The position numbers and the translations under genes were made by a program. This document shows positions 1 to 13,900 of a stretch of DNA of 64,000 bases, piece after piece. Below the pieces are notes generated by a model. That model had not been told where the DNA came from. It saw only the letters and a list, made by a program, of their open reading frames with translations, and made no database searches. Source of the DNA: Acanthaster planci (lineage: Eukaryota; Echinodermata; Asteroidea; Valvatida; Acanthasteridae); NCBI RefSeq assembly GCF_001949145.1, contig NW_019091406.1, positions 2,446,655 through 2,510,654 of the forward strand, in the 5' to 3' direction. Positions within the stretch are counted from its first letter, which is position 1; each line of letters opens with the position of its first letter.

Positions 1-1348
1 TGTAGGCTGTAATGAGCGGGATCTGACAGTGCCATTTGAAGAAGTTCTTAGCCTTTAAACATTTCCTTACTCAGTATTGGAATGTTCGTATCCTTTCATA
101 TATGACCTTGTTTTATCTACTTCAGTCATTTGAACTGTCAGTAGTTTCCATAGTGACTATGGTACATCTTTGTGTAGGTCTTGCTAGGCACAGAGCACTT
201 TCCATCAAAATGCAGGATTTTCTTCCTGTAAGGTTTTGTGCATTCATTACTATTCAACAACAAAAAACCTACTGCTACCCATAGAGTGTAGCAGTGCAGT
301 ACATATTCCAAGATGATTTGCCATGCCCATATCTCTTGTGTGCTTACACCACGGAAGGCATTCAGGAAGGGCAAACCTATGGCACTATTGAACATGACTC
401 AGATGTTCATGATTTTATGCATTCGCACTGTCTGGGTGCTCGTGTATAGAGGGGCTTGTGGGGTACCGGAACAATGGGAAGTACCCCATAGGGTACTTGT
501 GAGGTACCGAGACGGTACCCGACAAGGATTTCACGAAATAGATATTTCAAATTTACTCAAAAAGGAGGAATTTTCAAAAGCCATTCATTTGTCGCAAGAT
601 TTCATTTGTCGCAAAATGAAGTATTTTAAATGAGGGACGTTCAGTCGAATTTCCAAAGTAGGAAAGTGAATCTGGTTCAGATGGGAGTGATTTGAAATTT
701 TTGCATGTTGTGTGGGAGTTTTGTACACGAGAACAAAGGAAATACCCCACAAGTAAAGCTGTGTAAGGTTGTGCGTGCGAGTTTGTTTCTGCATNNNNNN
801 NNNNNNNNNNNNNNNNNNNNNNNNNNNNNNNNNNNNNNNNNNNNNCAAAACATATGGGTGGTCTTCTAAAAAAGTTAAAGTACAAACAAAAGAGGAACAA
901 TTGGGGGTCCCCAGTTGCAGGCAAATACACACTTGTGTGGGTGTGGGTGTTTGTTACTTCAAGTAAACATTGTTATGCTTTGGTATACCTTTGAATTAAT
1001 GTTGCTACCCAGCAGTGTATCCTTATTCTGGATTTTGGAGCCATAAAGTTCAAACATACCCCATGAACTCCATCCCACCCATGCCCACACAGTGGTTGCT
1101 AAGTCTTAAAATACTATGAAGCATGTACCTACACTTCAGAGATATTTCTGTACAAGCAATAACATGTATGTTGTACACACTTGTGCTCAATATCATTGGA
1201 CCACATGACACAGCACACTTGTCATGTGTTCCTTATATGCAGCACTTGTCACTTTTGTACTAATGTATAAGCAAGGTGTTGAGATGGTCGAAGCTGAACA
1301 GTGTATGCTGACAAAGTCTTATTCTTGTAATTCTGTTCTTATCTACAG
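1..1348. other. upstream intron/intergenic stretch of the coiled-coil gene
   Basis: No convincing coding exon was found here. Because the downstream exon opens at a splice acceptor (AG at 1347-1348, after a pyrimidine-rich tract), at least the part next to it is the last intron of a plus-strand gene whose earlier exons lie outside the window or could not be recognised. It includes a short palindrome-rich patch of repeated GGTACC-type words at about 455-530 and an assembly gap. Short open frames here have no exon-like features. Confidence 0.5.
795..845. other. assembly gap (51 N)
   Basis: Run of 51 undetermined bases. Open frames that cross it are artefacts. Confidence 0.99.
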
Positions 1349-1731
1349 TTCTTCCAAACAACAACATCTTCAAGCAGATCATTGAGTTGAAGATGAGCTT
1401 GAAGAAGCGGGACAACTTCACGGCCGCCCTGTCCCGTAAGGTCAACACCTGTGTGGCCCATCGCAAGCTGATTGCCGAGCAGGGCCAGAAGATCCTGCAG
1501 CAGGAGCAGGTGATTGCCGAACTGCGCACCAAGGTTGCTGAGCAGTGCCAGAGCTTGATCAGCCAGGAGCGCCGGCTGGCCTTGCTGGAGGAGAGGGTGA
1601 ACCGGTACACCATGAACTTTGACTTGTCACCCGAGCTAGGCGTGGGAGCTGGGAGTGTGAAGAGGAAGGAGACTGGTGAAGATGAAGGGAAGGATGCAGG
1701 GTTTATGTCCAAGAAATCACGCAAGACATAG
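1349..1731 (+). CDS. 3'-terminal coding exon of an unidentified coiled-coil protein (partial)
   Basis: The exon follows an acceptor ending CTACAG at 1348 and ends at a TAG stop (1729-1731). It supplies about 127 codons after a split first codon. Composition changes sharply at the acceptor: the exon is GC-rich and ordered in an AT-rich surround. The peptide begins LPNNNIFKQIIELKM and continues into a long Gln/Glu/Lys/Leu-rich helix with heptad spacing (for example ILQQEQVIAELRTKVAEQ), predicted to be a coiled coil of about 70 residues. An acidic, low-complexity tail follows and ends in a basic cluster (KKSRKT) that could act as a nuclear localisation signal. I do not recognise the family. The 5' part of the gene is not seen. 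No perfect AATAAA was noted just after the stop; AATAAG and ATAAAA variants occur at about 1744-1757. Confidence 0.75.
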
Positions 1732-1888
1732 TGATTCATTTGTAATAAGCATAAAAAGTACTTATTTATTGAGGTTGGGGTTTTGTAACAGTCAAGAGAA
1801 ATTTACCTCCATTTTCACAAACACTGTGCCCCTTATATACCTTTTTTAATTGACAAATTTGAAAGTAAATACATGTACTCACTGTTTG

Positions 1889-2048
1889 GTTTTCAAGAGA
1901 GAATTGATATGTCAGAAATGCTTATTTCACGCATACTTTTATAATCATTAGGCATTTAGGAAAGTGATGTTTTCAAGAGAGAATTGATATGTCAGAAATG
2001 CTTATTTTACGCATACTTTTATTATCATTAGGCATTTAGGAAAGTGAT
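1889..2048. repeat. 80-bp tandem duplication (2 copies)
   Basis: Two head-to-tail copies of an 80-bp unit, 1889-1968 and 1969-2048, differing at about two positions. The unit starts GTTTTCAAGAGAG and ends at GGAAAGTGAT. It lies in the 3' flank or UTR of the coiled-coil gene and looks recent. Confidence 0.95.
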
Positions 2049-2772
2049 GTAGAAATGTAACATACAAAAAGTGCTGCAAATTGCATGCTGGCTACAGTGA
2101 CCTCAATCAGAGGCCTTTTTGCCTGTGAGAAAGATTCAGCTAGAATCAAATTGTCAGGCCCTCAAACCTTTTTAAATGTGATGCGGCACAGAGTTTGATA
2201 TTCCAGTAGAAAAGCATGATGAGGGAAAAAAATGTTCACCATTAGAGTAGGAATTCTGTATTCTGAATGTTACGTTTTCAGAATACCATTTTTGAATGAA
2301 TTGTAAATAGCAGTTTGGCTTTCCAACTGGATACTGTTATGAAATAACCAAATGTTTGGCATAGTTGAGTTTGTGACATCTCTCCCACAGATTTTTTTCT
2401 CTTTACAGATTGGGGGCATACGCTTTTTCTCCCATTAATTACCACCCATTCCAGGAACCAAGAGTTTGAAGCTCAAAAACCAATTCACCACACGAGCATT
2501 TCCTGTAGTTTTTTTGATTTATTTTAGGGGGAAGTGCAACAGGCCAAGGTTACTGTGGGACTATATCAGTGGCGGAGTTTACTTCTTTAATTTCTAGTTG
2601 GAGAGACAATTGCATCTGTATGGGTGAGGTATAATGAAAAGGTATAATGGAGTAATCAAGTGCCGTTTGTGATTGTTGTCAATTTTAAGATTTTTGCAAT
2701 GATGACGAGTGTTAACAAATTCGACTCCTGTGCGTGCGTTGATGTTTTGACCAGAGCACCATACTTCTACTT

Positions 2773-3026
2773 GGGTCATGCTATAAATGAGGGGTCCAAT
2801 TTTTCATGTCCCTGTCACATCTGATATGTGATTTTGTAAGTTTGGTACAGTACACATTCTTTAATTTCCAAAGAGTGATGAATTAAAGCAAATCAATCAC
2901 CTGACAAACAAATAGAAATGGTTTGAAAGCAATTTCGGTAATATTTCCATGTCAAATGGCACAGGTTAGGTGTAACAGGGACACAAAAATGTCATTCTTT
3001 TGGACCCTGAATTGATAGAATGAACC
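2773..3026. mobile_element. GGGT-ended MITE with 4-bp TSD, copy 1
   Basis: 254-bp inverted-repeat element. The left end reads GGGTCATGCTATAAATGAGG and the right end is its imperfect reverse complement. A subterminal block with GTGTCCCTGT-type sequence occurs in both arms. It is flanked by ACTT on both sides (2769-2772 and 3027-3030), a 4-bp target-site duplication. It has no coding capacity. A better-preserved relative lies at 20469-20712. Confidence 0.75.
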
Positions 3027-6000
3027 ACTTCCTACCTGATTTGTATTTCGCTGTATGACAATGCATGCTACCAGTTCTATCGAGGCCTTCACTGGGATGC
3101 CAGCAATCATTATACCCACTGCTGGGATATCGTATTTTTTTTCACAAAAAAAATAAAAATTGGGGGAAAACTTTTGAGTTTACAGATGTTCCTGGGTCTT
3201 GATTTTTGGTTTTGAACAAGGTGATGTTTTGTTTACTTAAAAGATTACAGCCAATTAAAATTTGGGCTTCCAACTTTAGCTTTGAGCAAATAAAACTGGA
3301 TTACGGTCGTTATTGGCTGGTGTACCACATGGACATAAGTAGGCCTGACAGTGCAGAATGTTTTTCATTGAATGCTTGTTTTCAATTTCAGCCTTGTTGG
3401 ACTTCCAACAACAGTCTGGTGTCTGGAGTTGCATGTAATGAGGTTTCAACAACTGTGCAAAAGAGCATCGGCCTCTCATTTACACTAAAAGGAAATAGAT
3501 GATGATTGATGGGTGTATGTAGGTCAAGTCGAATTGAGGTCACAGGGCTGCATTAAGTTACTTGACCATTAACTCCTGATCCCCTGGTGCAGATGGTGCA
3601 GATCGGGGAGAAAAAATAGAACTTGTCTCTGCTTGCATCCCATCCGGAGAGGATCCTCTCTGAATACTTACATGTCAGGCTGCCCCTTAAAATCCTGGTT
3701 TGCTGGCATAGTTGCGCTGTGAGTGCCTGTTAAGGTTGTGTTCATTGTATTAACTGATGTCTTCAATTCTTGAAAAGATGGATGAATGCAGATTTGAAAA
3801 TTTCAGCAGGAAGCTGCACAAACATAGCGGTTTATATCTTGCTTCACCTCAAATTTACTTTGGTTAATTAAACCTACTGTACATAAAGGACTACACTGTC
3901 AGATTGTGGGTTTCATTGCAAGGATTCCAAATTGTAAATTATTGCCTAATTTTTAGGTAAATGTGCATTGTTGCAGTCACTTACATGTATGTACTTTTCT
4001 TTGGTCAGTGCTAAGTAATTAGATTTTTTGCCATACGCTTAAGTTTATAGCCAAAGTTAGTACATGTATATGCACATGTATGTGTCATTTTGCTCAAATA
4101 GTGACTGGTAGCTGGAACCCTGATCACCTTTGACCTCTAGGAGCCTTGGTTCGAATCCCACCTACATGTAGTGGGAGTGCACCAAGCAGATTGCTTTGAG
4201 CTGCTACTCAGTTTCTTGGATTTCCATCGGGATAATGGAATTGCCTGGCTTTGTCCTCCATGCTTTAAAATAAAAATTTCCTTTTGCTTCCTTGAAAGTG
4301 GGAAGATTCCTGGATACCCTAAGGTGCATTGCTGAAATATGCTAGCTTTCAAAGCCCATGGATAATTGCCAAAAATGGACCTTAAAATGAAAAAAAAAGA
4401 CTACTTCTTTTGTGCACCAGGCATATTTATTTTCTTTTCTTCAGTATCTGACTTTAATTCTGTCAAGGTACCTGACTTACGGCAATAAAACTTATCCATC
4501 AGTATGTACTTCCTAGTTGTCACTGTCAACCATGTCAACTTTCAACAATTGTGATTAATGCCTTCCCAGTTTCAAAACCTGCCATGACGTTGCACTGGCT
4601 AACTTGAACCAGCTGTTGCATCTGGCTGGGTGATGCACGAGCCAACATAAAGGTACATGTATAGGGACATTGGGAGTATGATTATGGGAAGTCACTTGAT
4701 TGGATAACAGGGTGCAGTGATTTAATGAGGCATTCTCTCAGCACAGTTTCACTCTGGAGGGTTGACGTTTGAGTTGCATGTTCATGTACTTTGGGGGAAG
4801 GTCACTGGTTTAAATTGAATTTGTCATTTTGGAAGCTCTTCACATTGGGAATGGATGGGTTGTTGGAGGGGTGAGAGGGCATTGACAAGCATGTGAACTT
4901 TCCAAACATTTAAAGAAATCTGACTGACATTCGGTTTTTTCCTGGTGGGTGTGGGCAACATGAGGTTACTATCCTCCATTTTACACTAGTCATCATTTCC
5001 GATGGCATGTGAATGCTGCCAACGTGGACAACTGCCATCAACAAACTGAGTGTTTAAATCGTTTCTCTTCATTTCTGAAAATGTTCAGAAAGGAATCCAG
5101 GTGAAATGTATTTAAAAAATTAAAAAATAAAAAAAACCCCAAAACCCTGGTTGATGTGATTTTAATGCAAAATGAAAGCACCACTTGTTTCTACAGCACC
5201 GCGGTTTACTTTGGATATGCTACGTAGTAGTTAGGTTCCCAGAGATGACGATTCCTGATGATTCATGATAAAATCTTAGGCTCGGTATCACCTACAGTTA
5301 AAAATAGACCGTGATGCAACATGTCCGGTGTCACAAGGGAATCCCCGTTCGGGCTATGCTGGAAACCATTTCATTTTATGATATGTTTCATTTTCAGATG
5401 TACTTTACACAATGCAGTGGTACAAATACAGAACTAAAAAGAAGAAGAGGAATTTAACCAGCCCCCACTGACATGATTGCGCCAAAGGTGTGGTGAAGTT
5501 TTTAAAATTAGTCAAGGAGAGCTTCAATTTAAGCATAAACTCTGAGCATTTCAGGATTCAGTGCTGTTACTACAGCCATGATGACTGAATTCATTTTTAA
5601 ATTGTCTAACGTCGACATAAGACAATTTTAAAACGATCAGTATACTATTTTTACAGGGCTAAAAATGCCTGACGGTCAATGATACTTGGGAACATGTTGA
5701 TGACGTGTTCGGTATATTTTTGATAGATTTGGAAAAGGGAAGAGTTCTTCCACTTTATATCACACAACACAGGGTGACACCGGGCCTTTGTTTAAAAAAG
5801 TAGTCAGATTCATTGGGTCTGGGAACCAGACTAGACATGCTGGATGCTTCATTCATGTGTATTTGTCACCACCGCCCTATTCATCATGATGTATATTCAT
5901 TCTTTGGAGAAGTGCAAATGTACATACATGTACCTGCACACCAAATGTGGGGATTAAACTAAAATGGATTTGAAACCATTCTTTGAAAGGTGTTTTTCAA

Positions 6001-7704
6001 CGGTTGGCACTAGGCCAAAATATTCCAAATTTTATTGACCAAATGCTTGTGCGGTCAGCTGCCTCAACAAATGTGTCTAGATGGATCACAGAGAGTGTGC
6101 AATTTACTGTTAATTTTTGTGACAAGAGGCATGAAGTTGAATTGAATTTCATTCAGCATGTTCATTGGCCAGGACTGAGCCATTGCATGGTACCAGCATA
6201 ACAGCGTTGTCCAATACACATATATATAGTCAAACATTTAGAACGGAGTAGTCAAACTGAATAATTAGCACAGATCTCTCTCATGATGAATTTCAGGAAT
6301 CCCTGGGAAAAACCCTCTTATTATTATTTTTTTCCAGAGAGTTTCATGCAGGTTGTTTTAGAGCTTCTACAAAGTTATCGATACAAAAATATGACATTTT
6401 GAATAAGTGATGTTTTTTTGGGGGGGTACATGTACATGCAGCATAACAGAATTAGAAGACACAGACCAACACCTTTTCAGATTAAACTTTGGTAGGCCTT
6501 TGTCCAATTACGACTGCTTTCAAAATCTCCAAATGTTGATCACCACCACTGTAACCATGGATACTTTTTTTCTGGAAAAGCATGTTCAGAGCTAAATACC
6601 ATATGTGAACTGCATTGAGTTGAAATCATATTCTGAAAGTTTTCCATGTGAAAAAATTCACATATGAGTGTATTGTTGCATCGTTTGGTTTCATATTCTT
6701 CTCATTTCTACAACATTCTGAGTACCAGTTCACCCACAGACTTCACCGCTGCATGATGATTCCAAGTGCCTTTGTTCCCTTTGACCTTTGTCCTCTGTGA
6801 ATGGAACATCGGCAAATGTAACAGCTGTTTTTCTAAAAGTTCAAGGAAGAAACAGCTTTATGCAAATGGTTGCAGAATTTACTGATCCGATGAAATCAAC
6901 CAAGCTCCAAAATGAGAGGGTGCAAGTACTCTGTTTTGTTTTATACATAAAACTCTTTTTTTTTAATTATCATATCTATTTCATTATAATGCACATATAT
7001 ATCTTTGTTTTCTGACTTTCACAAAGAAAACATTTAACTGCCTCCTAACAATTTATCTATGGTCGTCCAATAAATAAACATATACAACAGACATTTCCAT
7101 GATTTGCTGTCCTTTTTTTTTTTTTACACACAAACAATAAAGAATTGAAAATTCTGTACAGTCTACATGTACAGCCGGTACCACTGCGTGGGGTCCCACT
7201 GAAATTAGAAATTAACCATTCATGAAAAAAAAAAAATTCCCCCTCCCAGCCTGTTGGCCCGTTGCCTTCTCTCCAACTGCCCTTTCACTTTCAGTATTTC
7301 AGTTTCACTGATGGCATCGGATTTGTTATTTTCCTGCAGTGCTGTTTCAAAATTTGCCCGGTTTCCAGGAAGAAATTTGGACTAAATTAGCATTTAATAA
7401 GCTCACGGCGATATCTCCAGCGATAAAAATAGCTGATTCTAGTGTAAACAGTTTTTTGGAGGGATGCTGTAGTCGGATGTGCTGCCTGTGACTACCCACA
7501 TGATGATAAATAATGCCAGACTGACAAAGATCTCTCTCAAGTTATGCTCCAAAGAAAGGCTTATAGGTTGTTTTCCCTCCTTGTTCTAGAGATGTTCTCT
7601 GTGGAGGGACACAATTTGAAGAATACACTCAGGGTGCCCCATGTGGAACACAAGTAGACATTCTTTCCTGGAGTGTCGGGCATTATTAAATGTTGATCAC
7701 TTGG
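3027..7704. other. gene-free intergenic DNA
   Basis: AT-rich sequence with scattered TACATGTA words and homopolymer tracts. Only short, composition-driven open frames are present and no exon with flanking splice sites was recognised. A SINE-like patch lies inside and is listed separately. Confidence 0.6.
4085..4350 (+). mobile_element. possible tRNA-derived SINE fragment
   Basis: A good RNA polymerase III B-box (GGTTCGAATCCC) lies at about 4148-4159. A weak A-box-like word (TGGTAGCTGG) sits roughly 40 bases upstream, and a non-tRNA body follows. No tRNA cloverleaf folds, so this is more likely a degenerate tRNA-derived SINE than a tRNA gene. Ends and TSD were not defined. Confidence 0.4.
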
Positions 7705-7920
7705 CAGTTGTATGTGTATTTTAGTTCACCACATACAAGTCCTTTCGCAAGTCCAGTCACAAGTCCCTTCACAATGCCAGTCATAAGCAACAGGGTGAAC
7801 AATGACAAAAGAATGCTTTTTGTCACAGCTCATTTGAATAGCTTGTGAATTGGCGTAAGACTCAATGACTTTTAATGGACTTTGCAGAGACTTGTGATCG
7901 TGGACTCAAATACAGCACTG
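7705..7920. mobile_element. hAT-like MITE (family 1), copy A
   Basis: 216-bp element with CAGTTG at the left end and GCACTG at the right end. It is flanked by near-identical octamers TCACTTGG (7697-7704) and CCACTTGG (7921-7928), giving an 8-bp TSD with one mismatch. The core (AACAGGGTGAACAATGACAA and following) is shared with the element at 47996-48196. TIR style and TSD length fit a non-autonomous hAT transposon. Confidence 0.75.
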
Positions 7921-10900
7921 CCACTTGGACATACATGTACATGTAAGAACGCTCACTGACACCTCCCATACTGCCTTTGGGAAGATTTGTTCATCATGAG
8001 TTCTTCAATTCTTTGAAAGTTTAGTGTGACCGTACCGAATAAAAGCTTTTAACTTGACTTCCAGAGAGGACAACATTTTTTCTTGGGGCCCTGCTATTTC
8101 TTGTACTGAGAACGCAGTATCAAAAAGTGTAATTCAAATGTTTCACATTTCCCTGTTTACACCTGTAACAAAGTCTCAGTATGATATAACTTCTCCAAGA
8201 CCACTGCATGAAAAATACAATATGTATGAGCTGAAAATTCATCCTGACACCATATACACTTTGGTTCTGGGAGTTTACGTCAATTTAGTTTGCGTTTACA
8301 TATAATCCTGTACATGTACCAGTATGCTATATTTGTATATTTGTAGTTTGAATAGGCTCTGAAAATGTACCTGAGCATAAGGCATAATAGTTACATTGTA
8401 ACGCAGTGGGGAAAGCATACATGTGCATCTCAAGTCCCGTCTAGCTATTGACACAGTTTCTTTTATTTCATGAATGCTTAACGACACAGTAAAAAGTTAC
8501 CACCGAGAAAAATAAATAATCTAAGGCTTGTGTCGATACAAATTCTTGTCTACAGTACGTCTAAACCGAACACCTCACCAACATCATCATCCAAAAATAT
8601 GAGATGATTTTTCTTTCATATACACATCCAACACATTTGTACATTCAAACTTGCTGTACCATGCGGGCTTATACTGTAACAATTTGAACAAAAAATTCGC
8701 TTTACATGAAACAAATCTCCAATCCAGACATATGAAAAGTCGACAGGGGAATATGCATACAAGTAATTACATGTACGATTGCTGCTGTAGCTGCCTTCGC
8801 TGTAAAAAATATACGCTTGTCAGTCTCCCTGCACAGAGCAAATATTCATAGTAATTCATACAGCTTGAAACTTTAGTTTAAAAAATCTGCCATGACCTTC
8901 AGAAGTAGTCATGGTGGTTAATTTATCATTTTATTAAAAAAAATGACACAGTATTACTTGTACGTTATAATGCACCACATTTCAGTCTCAACACCGATCA
9001 TGCACATTACCCCCCAAAAAGGCAGAAACTAGTATTGTTATTTTTTGTTTCTTGCATTTAATATTCATCTTGTGGTGGAGGTTTTTGGGACAGTAGGTTT
9101 AAACTATGAAATTCTGCTGGTAAGGATGCATGTATGTCAGAAGCAGGATCAAGTAAATGTTATAGTTTTATGAACGGAACAGAAATCTGCAAATTGCTAA
9201 TTGTAAATGCAATACTCCAAGACTACAATTTAGTCAGAGGGTAAATTTGAAAATGACATGGCAGGGAAAATAAATTTGTTAATAAATACCTGTATCCTCA
9301 TTATGCATTAATTCCTTCCTCACAAAACTGGCAATTCTCAACCTGTTTAAGCTCACTTTTCCCCAGAATACTCAAGCATATAAGGCAAGACCTGAAAGGC
9401 CTTGGCCAGAAACCACAATCATGTCATTTATTCACTGTCTGACATTTAGACTGACTCCAAATACTGCATCTTCCTTATCCTATATGCACATTAAATCTTT
9501 GGTATTTTTCACCCTCCGACATTTTCGGAGAATGAATTTTGTGACATTTAAGCCAAGACTCCATGGAGACTGAGCAAAGGTGTTTGAGTTTACTACACAC
9601 AGAGTTGAATGCATGGACTCTTCCTGGGAATTTTCTAACAATTTTTTTTTTAATTCAAAGAAATGAGCAACTTTATTTGTTTTTGTGAATGTGACTTAGA
9701 TGGTGCCTGTGGGTCAGTATTTTGTATTCACCAACCCTTGACGTTTGACGAGCTGCAACTGCCTTCATTGCTAATAAATGGTACTGAAGCATGCAGGTAC
9801 ATGTACTTTGTACATGTATGTGCTACAACCACCTTGCATCGAAAAGTGAAGTCTTAGAAGCATGGGGAGGGGGTAGGTTGGCCCCTGGGGGATATATTGC
9901 CTTAAATTTTTGTTTTAATTTTTACGAACTGAGAAGCAAAGCCTAAGCTGCAAAACAGAAGGCTGCAGAAGTGGGGGAAATGACCGCTGATAATGAAAAT
10001 TAATCCACGGCCATACAAACTTTCACTGCACTTTGTCAGATACTGTCCAATGTGTTTGAAACTTGCATTTGCTGGAAAATTCGTACGATTCAGATTTAAG
10101 CATGTGTCGGTGTGTGCTCCGAGGACTGCATAGCCAATAGTCAAGGTATTCACTATAATCACTGACATTCAGTTTACACACAGCATGCATAAAAACGCCG
10201 GGCTGGACAGCTTGAAAGACAAGCACATAATTTGATTCACTTCTGGCTGCATACCACCACTGCCAACTCCATTGCATATCTTCTTCATTTTGGTTATTCA
10301 GTTTGCTAGCAATATTGACATTCATCAGAGGGCAAACATTTATATCTCCTTTCAACCATCAGGATAGTGGGAATGCACAATGGGCGTGGTCTGGATCTAC
10401 AGTATAATGTCTGCACAGTTGATTACCAGGCAAACAGGTAGCTGCCGAGTAATTGGTCCAAAGGAATTTGCATTGCTAATTACTGGTGTGTTCAGTGTGA
10501 AGCCCAGCTACCGGACAAAGAATTGATAAAGACTGTGGCAGGCTGTGAATCGCACCTGCTAATCTTCTGCCAAGCCCTGTGCATACCACTCCTGTGGAAT
10601 TAAATTACTGCCGCAATCATTCAGACTAAATGTTGACTGGCTGAGCCTCTCTTCTCAGACTAAATGGAAAGGGCACACAAACTGATTTCAAATCTTATCT
10701 CCATCCCAGCACTTTGTTTTAACCATATGACATAATTTCTGTCTTTTTTAAGAAACCTTTTTTGTGCACTTGCAATGTATCACATCAACAGAAGCTTTGG
10801 TTTAGCGAAAAGTTAAATACACATCAATTTAAATTTCATCCTACTTTTATCAACACCTACATGTACATGGATGTACTTATACATTATTCTTAAAAATTTA

Positions 10901-13900
10901 CACTACACTAGAGCTGTCATAAATCTTTTTTAACTGGATTATTTACGTATATTAACTAAGTTGTAAAATACTTAGGCCTCTGTCATATATAGTTACCGTA
11001 GAAAACTCCATAAAGATTACGTGTACATAAATGTACACAAACACTATATTCGTACATGTTGAAAAAATGTCAATCATGTGCGTACGAACCTGCACTTACG
11101 TTGTGATACAATATTCAATGAGTTGAATTAGAAAGTAGGCAAAATTTCACCCTGTGTTATACAACGGCATGAGATAAAATACTGCTATAAAAGTTACGAT
11201 CACATCAAAATGGGCACTTCTGTATTAAATGCCTACAGTACCAGTGCTGACAACATACATGTACACATGTGCATTTGAATCAAATTTGGTGCCTGCCAGT
11301 GACACATTATACACTTTCACCCCCAATGTGCAAACATTCATCAAGGAACAAAAATAACACAAGGTGATGTTTCCATTTTTTTAGATTTACTCTAAGAATA
11401 GGCAAATCCTCAAACCATGGGCACTAAGGTTTGCAAAGTCAAAAAATCAGTAAACTGTGACTTCTTGATGAAGAGGTACACTGTACATGTACCCGAACAT
11501 GGCTACACACACTAAGCTATGTCTATGGTACATGTACTGTTTCCTTTAGTTTAGTCTCTGTCATTTTGCGGTCGCAGAGCAAATTGTCACCAGCATTTTG
11601 TACATTAAGGTCCTTTAAAGAGAGGAATCTGAACGACACATCAATCGTCTTCTTAAATATGCCTCCACCAGTGGTGCTACTGCAAAGACAGCACCGACAT
11701 CGCTGCAAAGTGGAGCAGTTTTTTTTTTGGCCAGTGGTGGAGTAATTGAAATTCCAATTAAGTGTTTACAAGAGTGTGTATTTGTACTGGTAATTGACAA
11801 TTCACCTGCCCCTAGCAATAGCCTTCTCTCAATCCAGATCTGCCTACAAACTGAAATTGCCTCAAACCTCAGAATTTTTAAAATGGAAGAAAAATTCATG
11901 ACATAAAACGTAAAGGCATCAAATAAAACAAAATGATTACTAGAACAGAAATAGAAACTTTGGAGTCTAAATGTGTAGATGCTGATGTGCATTTAGCTGG
12001 CACCAAGGTGAATCATAAAATTAATTAATCATTAGCACACATCTGGTTTCATTATTATTTTTGATGCTTGATTTACTTCACATACATGTATATCTGCATA
12101 AATAAAATGAACATGTGCATGTGATTGAACACCCAACTGTATTCTGTTTGGTTGATAGGCAAGATTTCCCCAGAACAAGAGCAAACGTTCCATTCCACCA
12201 ACTTTTTTTTCTGAAGCTCTCAGTCAACAGTTTTCTTCTAAACAATCTACTGCTTTGTGTTCCTCCCTTCCTCACCCCCATCCCCTCTCCCCCCCCATCA
12301 ACTGAGAATTCAGATGCACGATGAAAACTCTGCTTGCATGTGAAACTTAAATTCTATCTACTGGCATATTTGAGTCCAAATTCATATCGCAGATCCACGG
12401 ATGAAGAGCAAAATCAACGGTTGCTCTAACTACATGTACTTACTTTTCTCTTCTTGTACAATTTTCTCTATCAAATCTATTGTACAATTAGGCATGAACC
12501 AAGTACAAGTACATGCCAACACTATTGCACACGATATACCCGCACTACTGTACATGTAAGCAAACAGTGTTCTTTTTTGCAGAAACAGAACACAGAGAAC
12601 ACACACAAACACACAAGAGCAACTGATGTTCAGTTTAAATCATAACCAAAATGAACAAAACTTACACAGGCTAGTCAATCACTCACAGGGTATTTCAGAC
12701 CACTTCTGGTTAAGTGGGCATTGGTTTCTATTTCTTCAAACAAAATCTTCAACAGACAATGCAGGAGTCTTTTCAGTTTTCTTTTCTGACTACTGTAGTT
12801 TATGTTATTAAATCTTCTAGTTCTTACAATAGATGTGTGTAAACGTGCATTCCTGGGATTTTTCATTTCTCTATCTGAACATTTCCTGACTGTCTTCTCT
12901 TCTTTGATTTGTTAAAGCTTCTAAGTTCCATGTCTATAGCCACTGCAGGTAATTTTGAGCGAGATTTTTCTGCACCCCTTTCAATACTCGCCAAAATCAC
13001 CAAATTGCAAGCAGGTTACATCAAAGAGCAAGGCAATTTTCGTTCTTGAATTGAACTGACTACAGACCCGTGCTTGAGCTGAATCTTAGGTTTTGACTGG
13101 GAGACTCAAACCAAAAAGTGATGGATTGGTTTTGGAAATGCAAAAAGATTGCTTTAGATAGTTGGTAAATCTAAACACTGTAAATCTTTGCTCAGTTTTT
13201 AAAGTTCCTATGGTGGAAAAATTCTGGTCATGTAGTTTACTGGTCTTAAGTTGATGTCAAAGTATTGCATACATGGAAATTCCGTAAATAGTATCAGAAT
13301 GAAAGCAAATGTAAGAATCCTGATGTGGTTTCTTTCTTTTTAAAATGGAAAAAAATTATCAGAATCTGTGTTGCTTTCCCCAATTTTAAGGCAGAAAAAA
13401 GTATTTTGTTTTGTGTTTATTCAAAATTAAAGCTTTACAAAAGTCAAGATGACAGAAGTCTAGAATTTAGAATGTCATATAGAATTAAAATGTACTTGTA
13501 CACTGTACATTCACATGTCCAACTATCTGATCCATTTGGGACCAGTTTTCTTGATTTGTGACTGAAGTGACAATGATGATCAGGGCTTTTTCTTTTTCTT
13601 TTCTTTTTTTTTTTTTGGGTACAACTTTCTCTGAAAACTCCCGATGGCCTGGATGTTCTGGGCTGGTAGAGTTTATGTCAATGTGTGTGAAATGCTGTGT
13701 GTCACTTCCAGCCAACATGTCTTTTCCACATGAGCGTCAAGTCTGTTGGTAAGCCGCATGCACATCCTCTATAATCACCGGTTTCCTGCCTCTGAGGACA
13801 TGTGCACAGATGTACATGTACTGGTCCAAGCTGTCTTCTGAGAATATTCCACAATTTTCGGTAAATCCAAATGTTCAAACTTTTCAGAACCCAAATGGGG

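Noticed and set aside
1260-1739. Minus-strand open frame over the coiled-coil exon
   Set aside because: The plus-strand frame has heptad structure, an acceptor and a stop; the minus frame is its shadow.
4140-4165. tRNA gene from a perfect B-box
   Set aside because: No complementary acceptor stem or anticodon arm could be drawn around it; more likely a SINE remnant.
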